From Lachnotalea sp041821265 (GTDB taxonomy: Bacteria; Bacillota; Clostridia; Lachnospirales; Lachnospiraceae), in NCBI GenBank assembly GCA_041821265.1, contig JBGUEQ010000014.1, positions 1 to 64,000 of the forward strand: a DNA stretch of 64,000 nucleotides, given 5' to 3'. This document shows, one piece after another, positions 9,443-18,433 of this stretch (the first letter of the stretch is position 1; each line of letters starts with the position of its first letter). Under the pieces are notes generated by a model, which saw only the letters and a list, made by a program, of their open reading frames with translations, did no database searches and was not told where the DNA came from. The translations under genes were made by a program, and so were the position numbers.

Positions 9443-10138
9443 TAACCTATTCTATTAAAGTGGACATGCCTTTTTCGGGCGTGTTTACTTTGCTACAATA
9501 GGTGCTTTTAATTCAATAGGGAAGTTCGTATTACTTTCCTAATAAAAAAGTGTCTGCTTGCAGACACTTTCGCGCCCGAGTGGATTGCGTAGCAATAAAC
9601 TTCCTATCCACGAGGTGCGCATTTTGGCACGTAGTGCATTTTTATATAATAGGGAAGTTCGTAGAACTTTCCTATTATATAAAAAAACACGCTAGGCGTG
9701 TTTGAAATTTGAGGGAGTGCACTGCAGTAATTTACCGGCAACTGCAGTGCATGAGTTATGTAAAATCATATTAGCTATTTGCTAATATAGATATAGTATA
9801 TACAGGAAATGTGTTCGTTTCTTGATGAAATAATTAAAATGATGTGAAAATCGATATTTATCATGAATCCTTAATAAAATTGACATAATTTAGAGTAGAA
9901 ACATTCATATATTTAAGCTACAATAGAAAAATAATGAAAAATAAAAGAAAAGACTTTAAAAAAACAAAAATATTGTTTATAATGTAATTAAGTATGTGAA
10001 ATACTATAGTATTGATAATATGATTGTAATCAATATTAGATTTTTATGAAAATTTTAGCGTGGCTTAAATTATATTTAGCAAACAAAATAAGTAATTTTA
10101 TTTTGATATAGATATAACTTATTCGAAAGGGGAAAATT
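9443..10138. other. Long intergenic region rich in hairpins
   Basis: No gene is recognised in about 700 bases. A hairpin just after uvrA (ACATGCC 9464-9470 with GGCGTGT 9478-9484) may end that transcript but lacks a clear T-run. The palindromic cluster at 9527-9680 is described separately. A further 11-base inverted repeat (TGCACTGCAGT 9718-9728 with ACTGCAGTGCA 9741-9751) follows. TTGACA at 9880-9885 has no good matching -10 box, so the mbl promoter is unresolved. Confidence 0.6.
9527..9680. repeat. Palindromic repeat cluster, family A
   Basis: Three successive palindromes. The first is imperfect, AGGGAAGT with ACTTTCCT (about 9520-9541). The second is a perfect 10-base stem with a 4-base loop, 9547-9556 with 9561-9570. 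The third has 17-base arms, 9644-9660 with 9664-9680, and one wobble position. The middle part, with its GGGCGCGA block in reverse, matches window positions 1-65. The GGAAGTTC/GAACTTCC stem recurs at 59215-59240. This points to a dispersed non-coding repeat family. Confidence 0.75.
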
Positions 10139-11128
10139 ATGTTAAGTACTGATATCGGAATTGATTTAGGAACAGCAAGTATACTTGTATATATAAAAGG
10201 AAAAGGCGTGGTATTAAAGGAGCCTTCAGTAGTAGCTTTTGACAGAGATACAAATAAAATTAAAGCCATAGGGGAAGAGGCAAGATTAATGCTTGGAAGA
10301 ACACCAGGTAATATCGTTGCGGTTAGACCACTAAGACAGGGTGTAATTTCAGATTATACAGTTACAGAGAAAATGCTTAAATATTTTATTCAAAAGGCAA
10401 TGGGAAAGAAAACTTTTAGAAAACCAAGAATCAGTGTTTGTGTACCAAGTGGAGTGACAGAAGTTGAGAAGAAAGCTGTTGAGGATGCTACTTATTCAGC
10501 TGGAGCAAGAGAGGTTTCTATTATAGAGGAACCAATTGCAGCAGCAATCGGTGCTGGAATTGACATTTCTAGACCATGTGGCAATATGATTGTTGATATT
10601 GGCGGTGGAACATCAGATATAGCAGTAATTTCACTTGGAGGCACAGTAGTAAGTACATCAATTAAAATTGCGGGAGATGATTTTGACGAAGCAATTGTTC
10701 GTTATATGCGTAAAAAGCATAACCTCTTAATTGGTGAAAGAACAGCAGAAGACATTAAAATAAAAATTGGTTCTGCTTATAGAAGAGCGGAAGTAGATTC
10801 GATGGATGTAAGAGGCCGTAATCTTGTAACAGGTCTTCCAAAGACTGTTACAGTTACTTCAGAAGAGACAGAAGAAGCGTTGAAAGAAACTACTGCTCAG
10901 ATAGTTGAAGCCGTTCACAGCGTGCTGGAGAGAACACCACCTGAATTGGCAGCGGATGTAGCTGACAGAGGAATTGTTTTGACAGGCGGAGGTAGTCTTC
11001 TTAGAGGCCTTGAAGAGTTAATAGAAGAAAAAACAGGAATTAATACTATGACAGCCGAAGATCCAATGACAGCTGTTGCAATTGGAACTGGTAAATATGT
11101 TGAATTTCTAAGTGGAAAAAGAGATTAA
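10139..11128 (+). CDS. mbl: MreB-family actin homologue (Mbl type)
   Basis: A 329-residue bacterial actin that positions the cell-wall elongation machinery under the membrane. Nucleotide-binding motifs are visible: GIDLGTASILVY near the start (phosphate 1), DIGGGTSDIAVISLG (~150, phosphate 2) and LTGGGSLLRGLEE (~280, adenosine loop). An AAAGGGG ribosome site precedes the ATG. MreB and Mbl are hard to separate by sequence alone. The Mbl call rests on the following flgF/flgG-type pair, which matches the Bacillus subtilis order mbl-flhO-flhP. The spoIIID gene found before mbl in Bacillus is absent here. Confidence 0.85.
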   Translation: MLSTDIGIDLGTASILVYIKGKGVVLKEPSVVAFDRDTNKIKAIGEEARLMLGRTPGNIVAVRPLRQGVISDYTVTEKMLKYFIQKAMGKKTFRKPRISVCVPSGVTEVEKKAVEDATYSAGAREVSIIEEPIAAAIGAGIDISRPCGNMIVDIGGGTSDIAVISLGGTVVSTSIKIAGDDFDEAIVRYMRKKHNLLIGERTAEDIKIKIGSAYRRAEVDSMDVRGRNLVTGLPKTVTVTSEETEEALKETTAQIVEAVHSVLERTPPELAADVADRGIVLTGGGSLLRGLEELIEEKTGINTMTAEDPMTAVAIGTGKYVEFLSGKRD

Positions 11129-11146
11129 TAGATAAGGAGGCAACAG

Positions 11147-11920
11147 ATGGTAAAAGGTTTGTACACAGCCTACACAGGCATGCTTAATGAGCAAAATAGA
11201 ATGGATGTTATTACAAATAATATGGCTAATTCAGCTACTAACGGATATAAATCTGAAGGAGCCACGGCACAGTCGTTTGCTGATGTATATGCAGTCAAAA
11301 TCAAAGATGCATCAGAGTACTATGCTAATAAAACCCTAGGTACAATGAGCATGGGTGCACAAATTGGTGAAACATATACTGACTATGCCCAAGGATCCTT
11401 TAAAAATACTGGAAACACATACGATTTAGCGCTAGACGGTGACGGATTTTTTAGTATTTCTTTTACAAATAAAGCAGGTGAGACCTCTACAAAATATACG
11501 AGAGATGGATCTTTTGCTGTTGATACAAGGGGATATTTAGTTACAAAGGATGGAGATTTTGTATTAGGTAATGGTAATACACCAATTACAATCAATACCA
11601 ATACTACTGTTAATATTGATTCATTAGGAAATATATATCAAGATGGAGCATTAGTAAATAAAATTGCTGTGACGGATTTTACGGATTATAATTATTTAGA
11701 AAAATATGGTGAAAATTTGTATAATCTTGTAGGTGGTGGAACTGTTCAAGCATCTACAGCAAGAGTACAACAAGGCTATGTTGAAGCATCAAACGTAAAT
11801 ATTATTTCAGAAATGGTTGATATGATAGCAATTACGAGGGCCTATGAGACAAATCAAAAGGTTATTACAACAATTGATGGTACATTAGACAAAGCAGTTA
11901 ATACGGTTGGTAAACTGTAG
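11147..11920 (+). CDS. Flagellar basal-body rod protein, FlgF/FlhO type
   Basis: A 257-residue rod protein of the FlgF/FlgG family. The N-terminal rod helix has the signature NNMANSATNGYK (~24), the middle is a beta-rich D1-like region with LDGDGFFSI (~99), and the C-terminus ends with a heptad-type helix including ARVQQGYVEASNVNII. Such proteins form the distal rod between basal body and hook. GGAGG precedes the ATG and mbl ends 18 bases upstream. The next gene is a paralogue. Equivalent to FlhO of the Bacillus mbl-flhO-flhP cluster by position. Confidence 0.87.
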   Translation: MVKGLYTAYTGMLNEQNRMDVITNNMANSATNGYKSEGATAQSFADVYAVKIKDASEYYANKTLGTMSMGAQIGETYTDYAQGSFKNTGNTYDLALDGDGFFSISFTNKAGETSTKYTRDGSFAVDTRGYLVTKDGDFVLGNGNTPITINTNTTVNIDSLGNIYQDGALVNKIAVTDFTDYNYLEKYGENLYNLVGGGTVQASTARVQQGYVEASNVNIISEMVDMIAITRAYETNQKVITTIDGTLDKAVNTVGKL

Positions 11921-11959
11921 TAACGATTTATTTAGGATGAAGAGAGAGGTGTCTAGAAA

Positions 11960-12772
11960 ATGGTAAGAACGTTATGGACAGCTGCTAGTGGAATGGCAGC
12001 ACAGCAAACGGCAGTTGATACAATTGCTAATAATTTAGCAAATGTAAATACAACTGGTTATAAAAACGAAACAGCAGAATTTAAATCACTACTTTATCAG
12101 ACAATACAGACTAGAACCACTTCAGCGAATGGGGCTAATAAGCCAGTAGGAGCACAAGTTGGGTTGGGTGTTAGAAATTCATCTATAACTTCTCATTATA
12201 CACAAGGCGCTTTAACCGAGACAGGAGTTTATACTAATTTTGCAATAGATGGAGATGGGTTCTTTGGTGTTGTGGGCGAAGATGGGAATACTTATTATAC
12301 CCGTAATGGTGCATTACAATTTGGAGTGAGTACAAATGGAATAACACTTTCAACAAGTGAAGGATATCCAGTACTTGATTCAAATGGTAATCAGATTACC
12401 ATTCCGGCTACATATAATTCATCAAATATTACAGTTGATTCTGCCGGACAGTTAATTTATGAAAGAGCGGATGGAACAACTACTGCGTTAGGAATAACAA
12501 TTGGAATGTACCAGTTTAATAATCCAGCGGGATTAGATAAAGAATCAGCTAGTTTATATGCCGAAACACCTGCTTCGGGAGCAGTTATTAATGAAGCAAA
12601 TAATGCAAATGTAGTAAGGAGCTCAATAATGCAAGGTTATTTAGAAGCTTCTAATGTACAGGTTGCAGATGAAATGGTTAACTTGATTGTTGCACAGAGA
12701 GCTTATGAAATGAACTCTAAAGCGATTCAAGCGGCAGATGATATGATGCAACAGGCAAATAACTTAAGATAA
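11960..12772 (+). CDS. flgG: Flagellar distal rod protein, FlgG/FlhP type
   Basis: 270 residues, the second rod paralogue in the cluster and closer to the FlgG norm (about 260). It has NNLANVNTTGYKNETAEF (~23-40) at the N-terminus, IDGDGFFGVV in the core (~97) and the C-terminal motif QGYLEASNVQVADEMVNLI (~226), followed by a coiled-coil helix. An AGAGAGGTG ribosome site precedes the ATG. It assembles in the distal rod and is exported by the flagellar type III apparatus, so no signal peptide is expected and none is seen. Confidence 0.9.
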   Translation: MVRTLWTAASGMAAQQTAVDTIANNLANVNTTGYKNETAEFKSLLYQTIQTRTTSANGANKPVGAQVGLGVRNSSITSHYTQGALTETGVYTNFAIDGDGFFGVVGEDGNTYYTRNGALQFGVSTNGITLSTSEGYPVLDSNGNQITIPATYNSSNITVDSAGQLIYERADGTTTALGITIGMYQFNNPAGLDKESASLYAETPASGAVINEANNANVVRSSIMQGYLEASNVQVADEMVNLIVAQRAYEMNSKAIQAADDMMQQANNLR

Positions 12773-12798
12773 GACTCGCTTGAAAGGAGTTATAGATT

Positions 12799-13137
12799 AT
12801 GGATGGAATTTCTTCTGTTTACAGTTCGGATTACTTGAATAGTTCAGCTTCAGCCAATAAAGTTGAGGATACTCTGAGCGAAGATTATACAAATTCATCG
12901 GATGAAAAATTAATGAGTGTATGTAAGCAATTTGAATCATACTTTGTGGAACAAATGTATAAAGCAATGAAAAAGATGGTTCCTGAAGATGAAGATGAAT
13001 CAACAAGTGGAGCTAGCACTTTGGATTATTTTCAGGATACGCTTACACAGCAATATGCATCGATTACAACTGAAAAAGGTGATTTAGGAATTGCACAGAC
13101 GCTTTATGATCAAATGAAAAGAAATTATAATTTGTAG
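12799..13137 (+). CDS. Rod-binding protein (FlgJ N-terminal domain type)
   Basis: 112 residues matching the rod-binding domain of FlgJ: a short flexible leader, then CKQFESYFVEQMYKAMKKMV (~36-55) and a helix containing DYFQDTLTQQYA (~75-86). There is no muramidase domain, as is common in Clostridia, where the rod-capping function stands alone. AAAGGAG lies 13 bases ahead of the ATG. It closes the mbl/flgF/flgG/flgJ group. Confidence 0.85.
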   Translation: MDGISSVYSSDYLNSSASANKVEDTLSEDYTNSSDEKLMSVCKQFESYFVEQMYKAMKKMVPEDEDESTSGASTLDYFQDTLTQQYASITTEKGDLGIAQTLYDQMKRNYNL

Positions 13138-13348
13138 GATAGATTACATGGAGCAAATAATGGGTAATTGACTCGTTACTTTTATAAATTATACGGATAT
13201 ATTCATGGGACAAAACAAATTTACCCCATGAATATATCCGCTTTGATTTACACGAATAATGAGTCAAACAAATATGTTTGAATAATAAAGCTACATATGT
13301 TGATGCAAAGCTAGATAAGTTATTTTATTCGAATGAGGAGGTGATTAT

Positions 13349-15574
13349 GTGGAAGCAATAGAAGGCTATGTTGAACACATCATATATAGAAATGATGACA
13401 ACGGTTATACCGTGCTTAATCTTGTGGATGATGGAGAAGAAATAACATGTGTTGGCTCATTTCATTATATTGGGGAAGGTGAGCTGATTGAAGCAGAAGG
13501 CACCTATACAGAACATACGTTATATGGAAAACAATTTCAGATTCAGAAATATGAGATAAAAATACCACAGGATGAAATTGCAATTGAACGATATTTAGGT
13601 TCCGGTGCTATCAAGGGAATTGGGGTTGCATTAGCAGCTCGAATTGTGAGGCGATTTAAGGCGGATACCTTTAGAATTATAGAAGAAGAACCAGAACGAC
13701 TAGTTGAAGTAAAGGGAATTAGTGAGCGTAAAGCACAAGAAATTTCAGAACAAATTGAAGATAAAAGAGATCTTAGAAAAGCAATGATATTTTTACAACA
13801 ATATGGAATTTCAACGACATTAGCGGTTAAAATATTTAATGAATATGGGCAAAACATTTACAATATTGTAAAAGAAAATCCATATAGACTTGCAGATGAT
13901 ATTACTGGCATCGGATTTAAAATAGCAGATGATATAGCAAGTAAAGTTGGAATTCACACAGATTCTGATTTCAGAATCAAAAGTGGAATATTATATGTAT
14001 TGATACAATCATTAAGTGATGGACATACTTATTTGCCTGAAAAAATATTATTAAATAAAACAGAAGAGCTTCTCAAGGTTGAACAGATTCATATACAAAA
14101 ACACATTTTAGATATGATGATGGATAAAAAACTTATTATAAAAGAAAAAGACAAAATTAAGAATGTATATGCAGCAAGATATTATTATATGGAATTGAAT
14201 ACGGCCAAGATGCTTCATGATTTAAATATACAGTGTGATATATCCGAAATGGAAATTAATCAGAAGCTTAAAAAAATAGAATCAAGCACGGATGTGGAGC
14301 TAGATGAATTACAACAAAAAGCAATTGTGGAAGCCGTGAGAAATGGGTTGCTTGTTATTACAGGGGGGCCTGGAACAGGAAAAACAACGACGATTAATGC
14401 TATCATTAAATATTTTGATTTGGAAGGTTTGAATATATTATTAGCAGCACCAACCGGACGAGCAGCAAAGAGAATGACAGAAGCAACAGGGTATGAAGCA
14501 CAAACGATTCACAGACTTTTGGAGGTATCGGGCGCACCAGATAATGATACCGCAGGTGGTTTTGAGCGTAATGAAGAAAATCCATTGGAAGCAGATGTGG
14601 TTATAATAGATGAAATGAGTATGGTTGATATTTATTTGATGAATGTGCTATTAAAAGCTATAACGGTGGGGACTCGTTTGATTCTTGTAGGTGATATAGA
14701 CCAACTGCCATCAGTAGGTCCAGGAAGTGTCTTAAAAGATATTATCAACTCAAATAAATACAATGTTGTAATGCTGAATAAAATTTTTAGACAAGCAGAG
14801 CAAAGTGATATTGTAGTAAATGCTCATAAAATCAATAAAGGAGAAAGAGTGATTGCGGATAATAAGAGCAAGGATTTTTTCTTCTTAAAAAGAGATGATG
14901 CAAATACAATAATAAGTGTAATGATTACGCTTATTAAAAGTAAACTTCCACCTTATGTTGGGGCAACATCTTATGATATCCAAGTTCTTACTCCGATGAG
15001 AAAAGGTAACCTTGGCGTTGAACGGCTAAATGGAATATTGCAGGAATATTTAAATCCACCCAATTCTGGAAAGCAAGAAAAGGAATATGGATTAGGTCTG
15101 TTTCGAGAAGGTGATAAGATAATGCAAATTAAAAATAATTATCAGATCGAATGGGAAATAAGAAATCGATATGGCATTGCAGTCAATAAAGGTATGGGAG
15201 TGTTTAATGGTGATATGGGAGTCATTAGAGAAATAAATAATCATACTGAAGAAATCAGAGTAGAATTTGATGAAACAAGAAGTGTTACTTATTCTTTTAA
15301 GCAATTAGAAGAATTAGAACTTGCTTATGCAATTACAATCCATAAATCACAGGGGAGTGAATATCCAGCAGTAGTAATACCCCTGTTGACTGGACCAAGA
15401 ATGCTCATGAATCGTAATTTGCTCTATACTGCTGTAACAAGAGCGAAGAAATGCGTGACAGTTGTTGGAAGTAATGATACATTTCAAACTATGATAGAAA
15501 ATGAAAGTGAACAAAAGAGATTTTCAGGATTAACAGATCGAATTTTAGATATAGAAGATAAGGTTATGGCATAG
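13349..15574 (+). CDS. recD2: RecD2-type 5'-3' DNA helicase
   Basis: A 741-residue superfamily 1B helicase of the RecD2/YrrC type, acting on DNA without RecBC. It has an OB-like N-terminal domain (~1-75), helix-hairpin-helix repeats (~80-200, e.g. GSGAIKGIG), Walker A GGPGTGKTTTIN (~341), Walker B IIDEMSMVD (~420), GDIDQLPSVGPGSVL (~447) and the C-terminal UvrD-like motif YAITIHKSQGSEYP (~658). The start is GTG at 13349, preceded by GAGGAGGTG. An ATG two bases earlier is in another frame and stops after four codons. comFC follows about 95 bases later. Confidence 0.93.
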   Translation: MEAIEGYVEHIIYRNDDNGYTVLNLVDDGEEITCVGSFHYIGEGELIEAEGTYTEHTLYGKQFQIQKYEIKIPQDEIAIERYLGSGAIKGIGVALAARIVRRFKADTFRIIEEEPERLVEVKGISERKAQEISEQIEDKRDLRKAMIFLQQYGISTTLAVKIFNEYGQNIYNIVKENPYRLADDITGIGFKIADDIASKVGIHTDSDFRIKSGILYVLIQSLSDGHTYLPEKILLNKTEELLKVEQIHIQKHILDMMMDKKLIIKEKDKIKNVYAARYYYMELNTAKMLHDLNIQCDISEMEINQKLKKIESSTDVELDELQQKAIVEAVRNGLLVITGGPGTGKTTTINAIIKYFDLEGLNILLAAPTGRAAKRMTEATGYEAQTIHRLLEVSGAPDNDTAGGFERNEENPLEADVVIIDEMSMVDIYLMNVLLKAITVGTRLILVGDIDQLPSVGPGSVLKDIINSNKYNVVMLNKIFRQAEQSDIVVNAHKINKGERVIADNKSKDFFFLKRDDANTIISVMITLIKSKLPPYVGATSYDIQVLTPMRKGNLGVERLNGILQEYLNPPNSGKQEKEYGLGLFREGDKIMQIKNNYQIEWEIRNRYGIAVNKGMGVFNGDMGVIREINNHTEEIRVEFDETRSVTYSFKQLEELELAYAITIHKSQGSEYPAVVIPLLTGPRMLMNRNLLYTAVTRAKKCVTVVGSNDTFQTMIENESEQKRFSGLTDRILDIEDKVMA

Positions 15575-15669
15575 TGATTTATAAAATATGATGATGTTAA
15601 GATGAAAGAGTTATTTCAAGAGCAACAACAAGAAAGTGCATTGGAGAGATTTGGGGAGAAAGGCTTCTT

Positions 15670-16410
15670 GTGCAATTTAATTATAGGAAAAGCTTGATCA
15701 GAGTAAAAGAAAATATATTGGATGTATTGTTTCCACCGAGATGCCCAATATGTGAGAAAATTTTAAAAGTCAATAATAATCAGGTATGTAAAGAATGCAG
15801 AAAAGAAATTCGTTATATTCAGGAACCAGCATGTAAAAAATGTGGAAAAATGCTTTTATGTGAAGAGCAGGAATACTGCTACGACTGTAATAAGCAGGAG
15901 CATATATTTATAAGAGGATTATCGTTGTGGATATATGATAAAAATATTAAAAAATCCTTATATCGATTTAAATATAATAATAAACAAGAATATGCAAAAA
16001 TTTATGCGAATGAGATTATGATGCATCATGGTCGACAAATGAAAGGCTGGAATGTTGATGCAATTATTCCAATTCCACTACATAAATCGAAACTAAGAAG
16101 CAGAGGATTTAATCAAGCAGAAATTTTAGCTAAAGAATTATCAAAATTATTAGTAATTCCATGTTACAATAATTATGTAATGAGATCAAAAAAGACATTG
16201 CCACAAAAGTCCTTAAATGATAAGCAAAGAAAAAACAATCTCAAAAATGCTTTTAAAATAGGCGTAAATGATGTAAAATTAAATAAAGTTATATTGATTG
16301 ATGACATTTATACCACAGGAATAACAGTTGATAGTGTTACGGAAGTCCTTAATTATGCTGGAGTGAATGAAGTGTATGTTATAACGGTTGGTATAGGTGA
16401 AGGTCTATAG
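15670..16410 (+). CDS. comFC: ComF family phosphoribosyltransferase-like protein
   Basis: 246 residues. An N-terminal zinc ribbon contains FPPRCPIC (~22) and further CxxC pairs at about residues 35, 57 and 74. A phosphoribosyltransferase domain contains the PRPP loop VILIDDIYTTGITV (~206-219). ComFC is needed for DNA uptake in naturally competent bacteria, but homologues are widespread in non-competent Clostridia. The start is GTG after GGGGAGAAAGG. The following YvyF-like gene is 12 bases away, the same order as Bacillus comFC-yvyF. Confidence 0.9.
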   Translation: MQFNYRKSLIRVKENILDVLFPPRCPICEKILKVNNNQVCKECRKEIRYIQEPACKKCGKMLLCEEQEYCYDCNKQEHIFIRGLSLWIYDKNIKKSLYRFKYNNKQEYAKIYANEIMMHHGRQMKGWNVDAIIPIPLHKSKLRSRGFNQAEILAKELSKLLVIPCYNNYVMRSKKTLPQKSLNDKQRKNNLKNAFKIGVNDVKLNKVILIDDIYTTGITVDSVTEVLNYAGVNEVYVITVGIGEGL

Positions 16411-16422
16411 GAGGGACAGCAA

Positions 16423-16833
16423 ATGGATGTAAGAAATTGTAAAAGATGTAAAAAATTATTTAATTATTTAGGTGGACAATCAATATGCCCAGCATGTGCT
16501 TTGGCGTTAGAAGACGAATTTCAGAAAGTAAAGACCTTTTTAAGGAATAATCCTAATGCACTAATAACATCGATAGCAGAAGAGAATGAAGTCAGTATTC
16601 AACAAATCAAACAGTGGATAAGAGAAGAAAGACTTTCATTTACGGAAGATTCACCTGTTGGCATAGAATGTGAAAAATGCGGAACAATGATAAGAACAGG
16701 GCGCTACTGTAAAAGTTGTAAGGATACGTTAACTAATAGTATGAATGATGCTATTTCTAAACCTAGAGTAATTGTGGAAAAAGTAAAAAAACCAATAAGA
16801 GAAAAAGAAAGAATGCGTTATTTGGATAAGTAA
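16423..16833 (+). CDS. YvyF-like flagellar-operon zinc protein
   Basis: 136 residues. CKRC...CPAC at the N-terminus (~6-27) and CEKCG...CKSC near residues 83-99 suggest two zinc knuckles. Between them is a helix-turn-helix-like stretch, ITSIAEENEVSIQQIKQWI (~47-65). This arrangement and the position after comFC match the YvyF family (flagellar operon protein TIGR03826), which lies before flgM in Bacillus. No flgM follows here. AGGAGGG precedes the ATG. The molecular role is not established. Confidence 0.8.
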   Translation: MDVRNCKRCKKLFNYLGGQSICPACALALEDEFQKVKTFLRNNPNALITSIAEENEVSIQQIKQWIREERLSFTEDSPVGIECEKCGTMIRTGRYCKSCKDTLTNSMNDAISKPRVIVEKVKKPIREKERMRYLDK

Positions 16834-16843
16834 TGAAGGAATG

Positions 16844-16877
16844 TCCCTGCAATTAGTAGTTGATTGTAGGGATTTTT
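16844..16877 (+). terminator. Rho-independent terminator
   Basis: TCCCTGCAAT (16844-16853) pairs with ATTGTAGGGA (16863-16872) and is followed at once by five T residues. It closes the recD2-comFC-YvyF group. Confidence 0.85.
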
Positions 16878-16892
16878 GCAACAATAAAAAAC

Positions 16893-16921
16893 TTTCCATA
16901 AGATGCTATATATGATATAAT
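16893..16921 (+). promoter_or_regulatory. Candidate promoter of the c-di-AMP/glmM operon
   Basis: TTTCCA at 16893-16898, a 17-base spacer and TATAAT at 16916-16921. It lies directly after a terminator and 38 bases before a run of five tightly packed genes. Confidence 0.6.
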
Positions 16922-16958
16922 CTAGCTGATGCTTATTGGATAATGTAAGAGGTGACAC

Positions 16959-17414
16959 ATGTTAAACGAAGAGAGAATCATACTCATGACAAAAATGGCT
17001 GCATATGAGAATAAAGAGGGAAAACAGGAAATACCAATTTCTAAATTCTTTAGAATAGATTATGTGACAAGTAATTTATTGAAAACTGCAATTAGTACAA
17101 CTATGGCATTTTGCCTAATAGTTGGAATGTGGGTTTGTTATTTTGCAGAATACTTCATGCAAAATATTCATAAAATGGATTTGATGTTACTTGGTAAATC
17201 TATTTTTAAATATTATACAATTTTTATGTTGGTGTATATGGGGATCGCATATTTCGTTTATATGATAAAATATAGGAATGCTAAACGTGGTGTTAGAAAA
17301 TATTATGGTCAGCTTAAAAGACTTAGCAAGTTATATGAAAAAGAAGGCAATACAAATGATGCTAGAAAAAGCTTAGGAGGTAAAATAAATAATGACCATT
17401 TTACTGGAATTTAG
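16959..17414 (+). CDS. Uncharacterised two-TM membrane protein
   Basis: 151 residues, family not recognised. There is a basic/acidic N-terminal region (~1-40), two hydrophobic segments at about 46-67 and 88-107, then a basic cytoplasmic tail with predicted helices (RKYYGQLKRLSKLYEKEG). An AGAGGTGACAC sequence precedes the ATG. The stop lies 23 bases inside the next gene, which implies translational coupling. Position suggests a partner of that protein or of the c-di-AMP cyclase downstream, but nothing in the sequence proves it. Confidence 0.75.
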   Translation: MLNEERIILMTKMAAYENKEGKQEIPISKFFRIDYVTSNLLKTAISTTMAFCLIVGMWVCYFAEYFMQNIHKMDLMLLGKSIFKYYTIFMLVYMGIAYFVYMIKYRNAKRGVRKYYGQLKRLSKLYEKEGNTNDARKSLGGKINNDHFTGI

Positions 17415-18393
17415 AGAAAAGCTTAAGAAATTTTATGGAAAATATGAAATATACATGAAACCGTTTATGAAATGTATAATGGCATTTATAACGTTTTCCA
17501 TAATAAATTCAACTGTAGGTTTTATGACCAAATTAAATAATCCTGCACTTGTTGCATTTTTTGCTATTGGATGCTCGTTCTTACCTCTAAACGCGGTGTT
17601 GGTATTTGCAGCAATATTAATGGTTGCACATTTTTACGCAGTATCATTACCAGTAGCGCTAGTAGCATTGGTACTAATACTACTTATTTTTTTGTTATAT
17701 TATAGATTTTCACCAAAAGAAAGTTATTTAGTTTTGCTAACACCAATAGCTTTTATACTAAACATCCCATATGTAATGCCAATTATTGCGGGTTTGTTAG
17801 GAACACCAATATCCGCAGTTCCAGTATCGTTTGGAATAATATTATACTATTTAATGTATTGCGTGAAACAAAATTCTTCCATTATCAATAATTCAGAGGC
17901 TAGTAATATGTTGCAGACCTATACATATCTGATTGATAATGTTCTGAAAAATAATGATATGCTAGTTTGTATTGTTGCATTTATGGCAACAATTGTAGTT
18001 GTATACTTTATTAGAAGGCTTTCGGTTGATTATTCTTGGAGTATCGCAATAGTGCTTGGTGCACTTACTAATGTATTAATTATGCTTGTTTGCGATTATA
18101 TGCTAGATATATCCTACAGTTTTTTTGAACTGATAATTGGAATGATATTATCAATCGCGATAGCCTTTTGCGTACAGTTTATGGCATTTAATATTGATTA
18201 TACACGAGCGGAGCATGTTCAGTTTGAAGATGATGAATATTACTACTATGTGAAAGCGATTCCGAAAATGAGTATTACATCCAGAGATAAAATGATTAAG
18301 AGAATAAATCCACAAAAGAAAATAGCAAAAAAAACGGAACTGTCTATGACAGAAGAAATAGATATAGAAAATGAGTTGAAAAATTTAAAATAG
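17392..18393 (+). CDS. Uncharacterised polytopic membrane protein
   Basis: 333 residues with about nine hydrophobic segments (first near 27-45, last near 238-260). A charged cytoplasmic tail of about 70 residues contains a cluster of five acidic residues and four tyrosines (EDDEYYYYVKAIPK). I do not recognise the family. TTAGGAGG at 17374-17381, inside the preceding gene, supports the start. cdaA begins 40 bases after the stop. The polytopic core resembles a transporter or channel-like fold only in general hydrophobicity. Confidence 0.75.
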   Translation: MTILLEFREKLKKFYGKYEIYMKPFMKCIMAFITFSIINSTVGFMTKLNNPALVAFFAIGCSFLPLNAVLVFAAILMVAHFYAVSLPVALVALVLILLIFLLYYRFSPKESYLVLLTPIAFILNIPYVMPIIAGLLGTPISAVPVSFGIILYYLMYCVKQNSSIINNSEASNMLQTYTYLIDNVLKNNDMLVCIVAFMATIVVVYFIRRLSVDYSWSIAIVLGALTNVLIMLVCDYMLDISYSFFELIIGMILSIAIAFCVQFMAFNIDYTRAEHVQFEDDEYYYYVKAIPKMSITSRDKMIKRINPQKKIAKKTELSMTEEIDIENELKNLK

Positions 18394-18433
18394 CAAAAAG
18401 ATAGAAAAAATAAAGTAGAAAGGATGCGGTGAG

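Noticed and set aside
15602..15697. A 31-codon frame between recD2 and comFC
   Set aside because: It has a plausible helix-forming sequence, but no ribosome site, and overlaps the comFC start out of frame; too little to call a gene.
17392..17414. Suspected frameshift between the two membrane genes before cdaA
   Set aside because: The 23-base overlap has a proper TTAGGAGG site for the second gene, so overlapping genes explain it better than a sequencing error.
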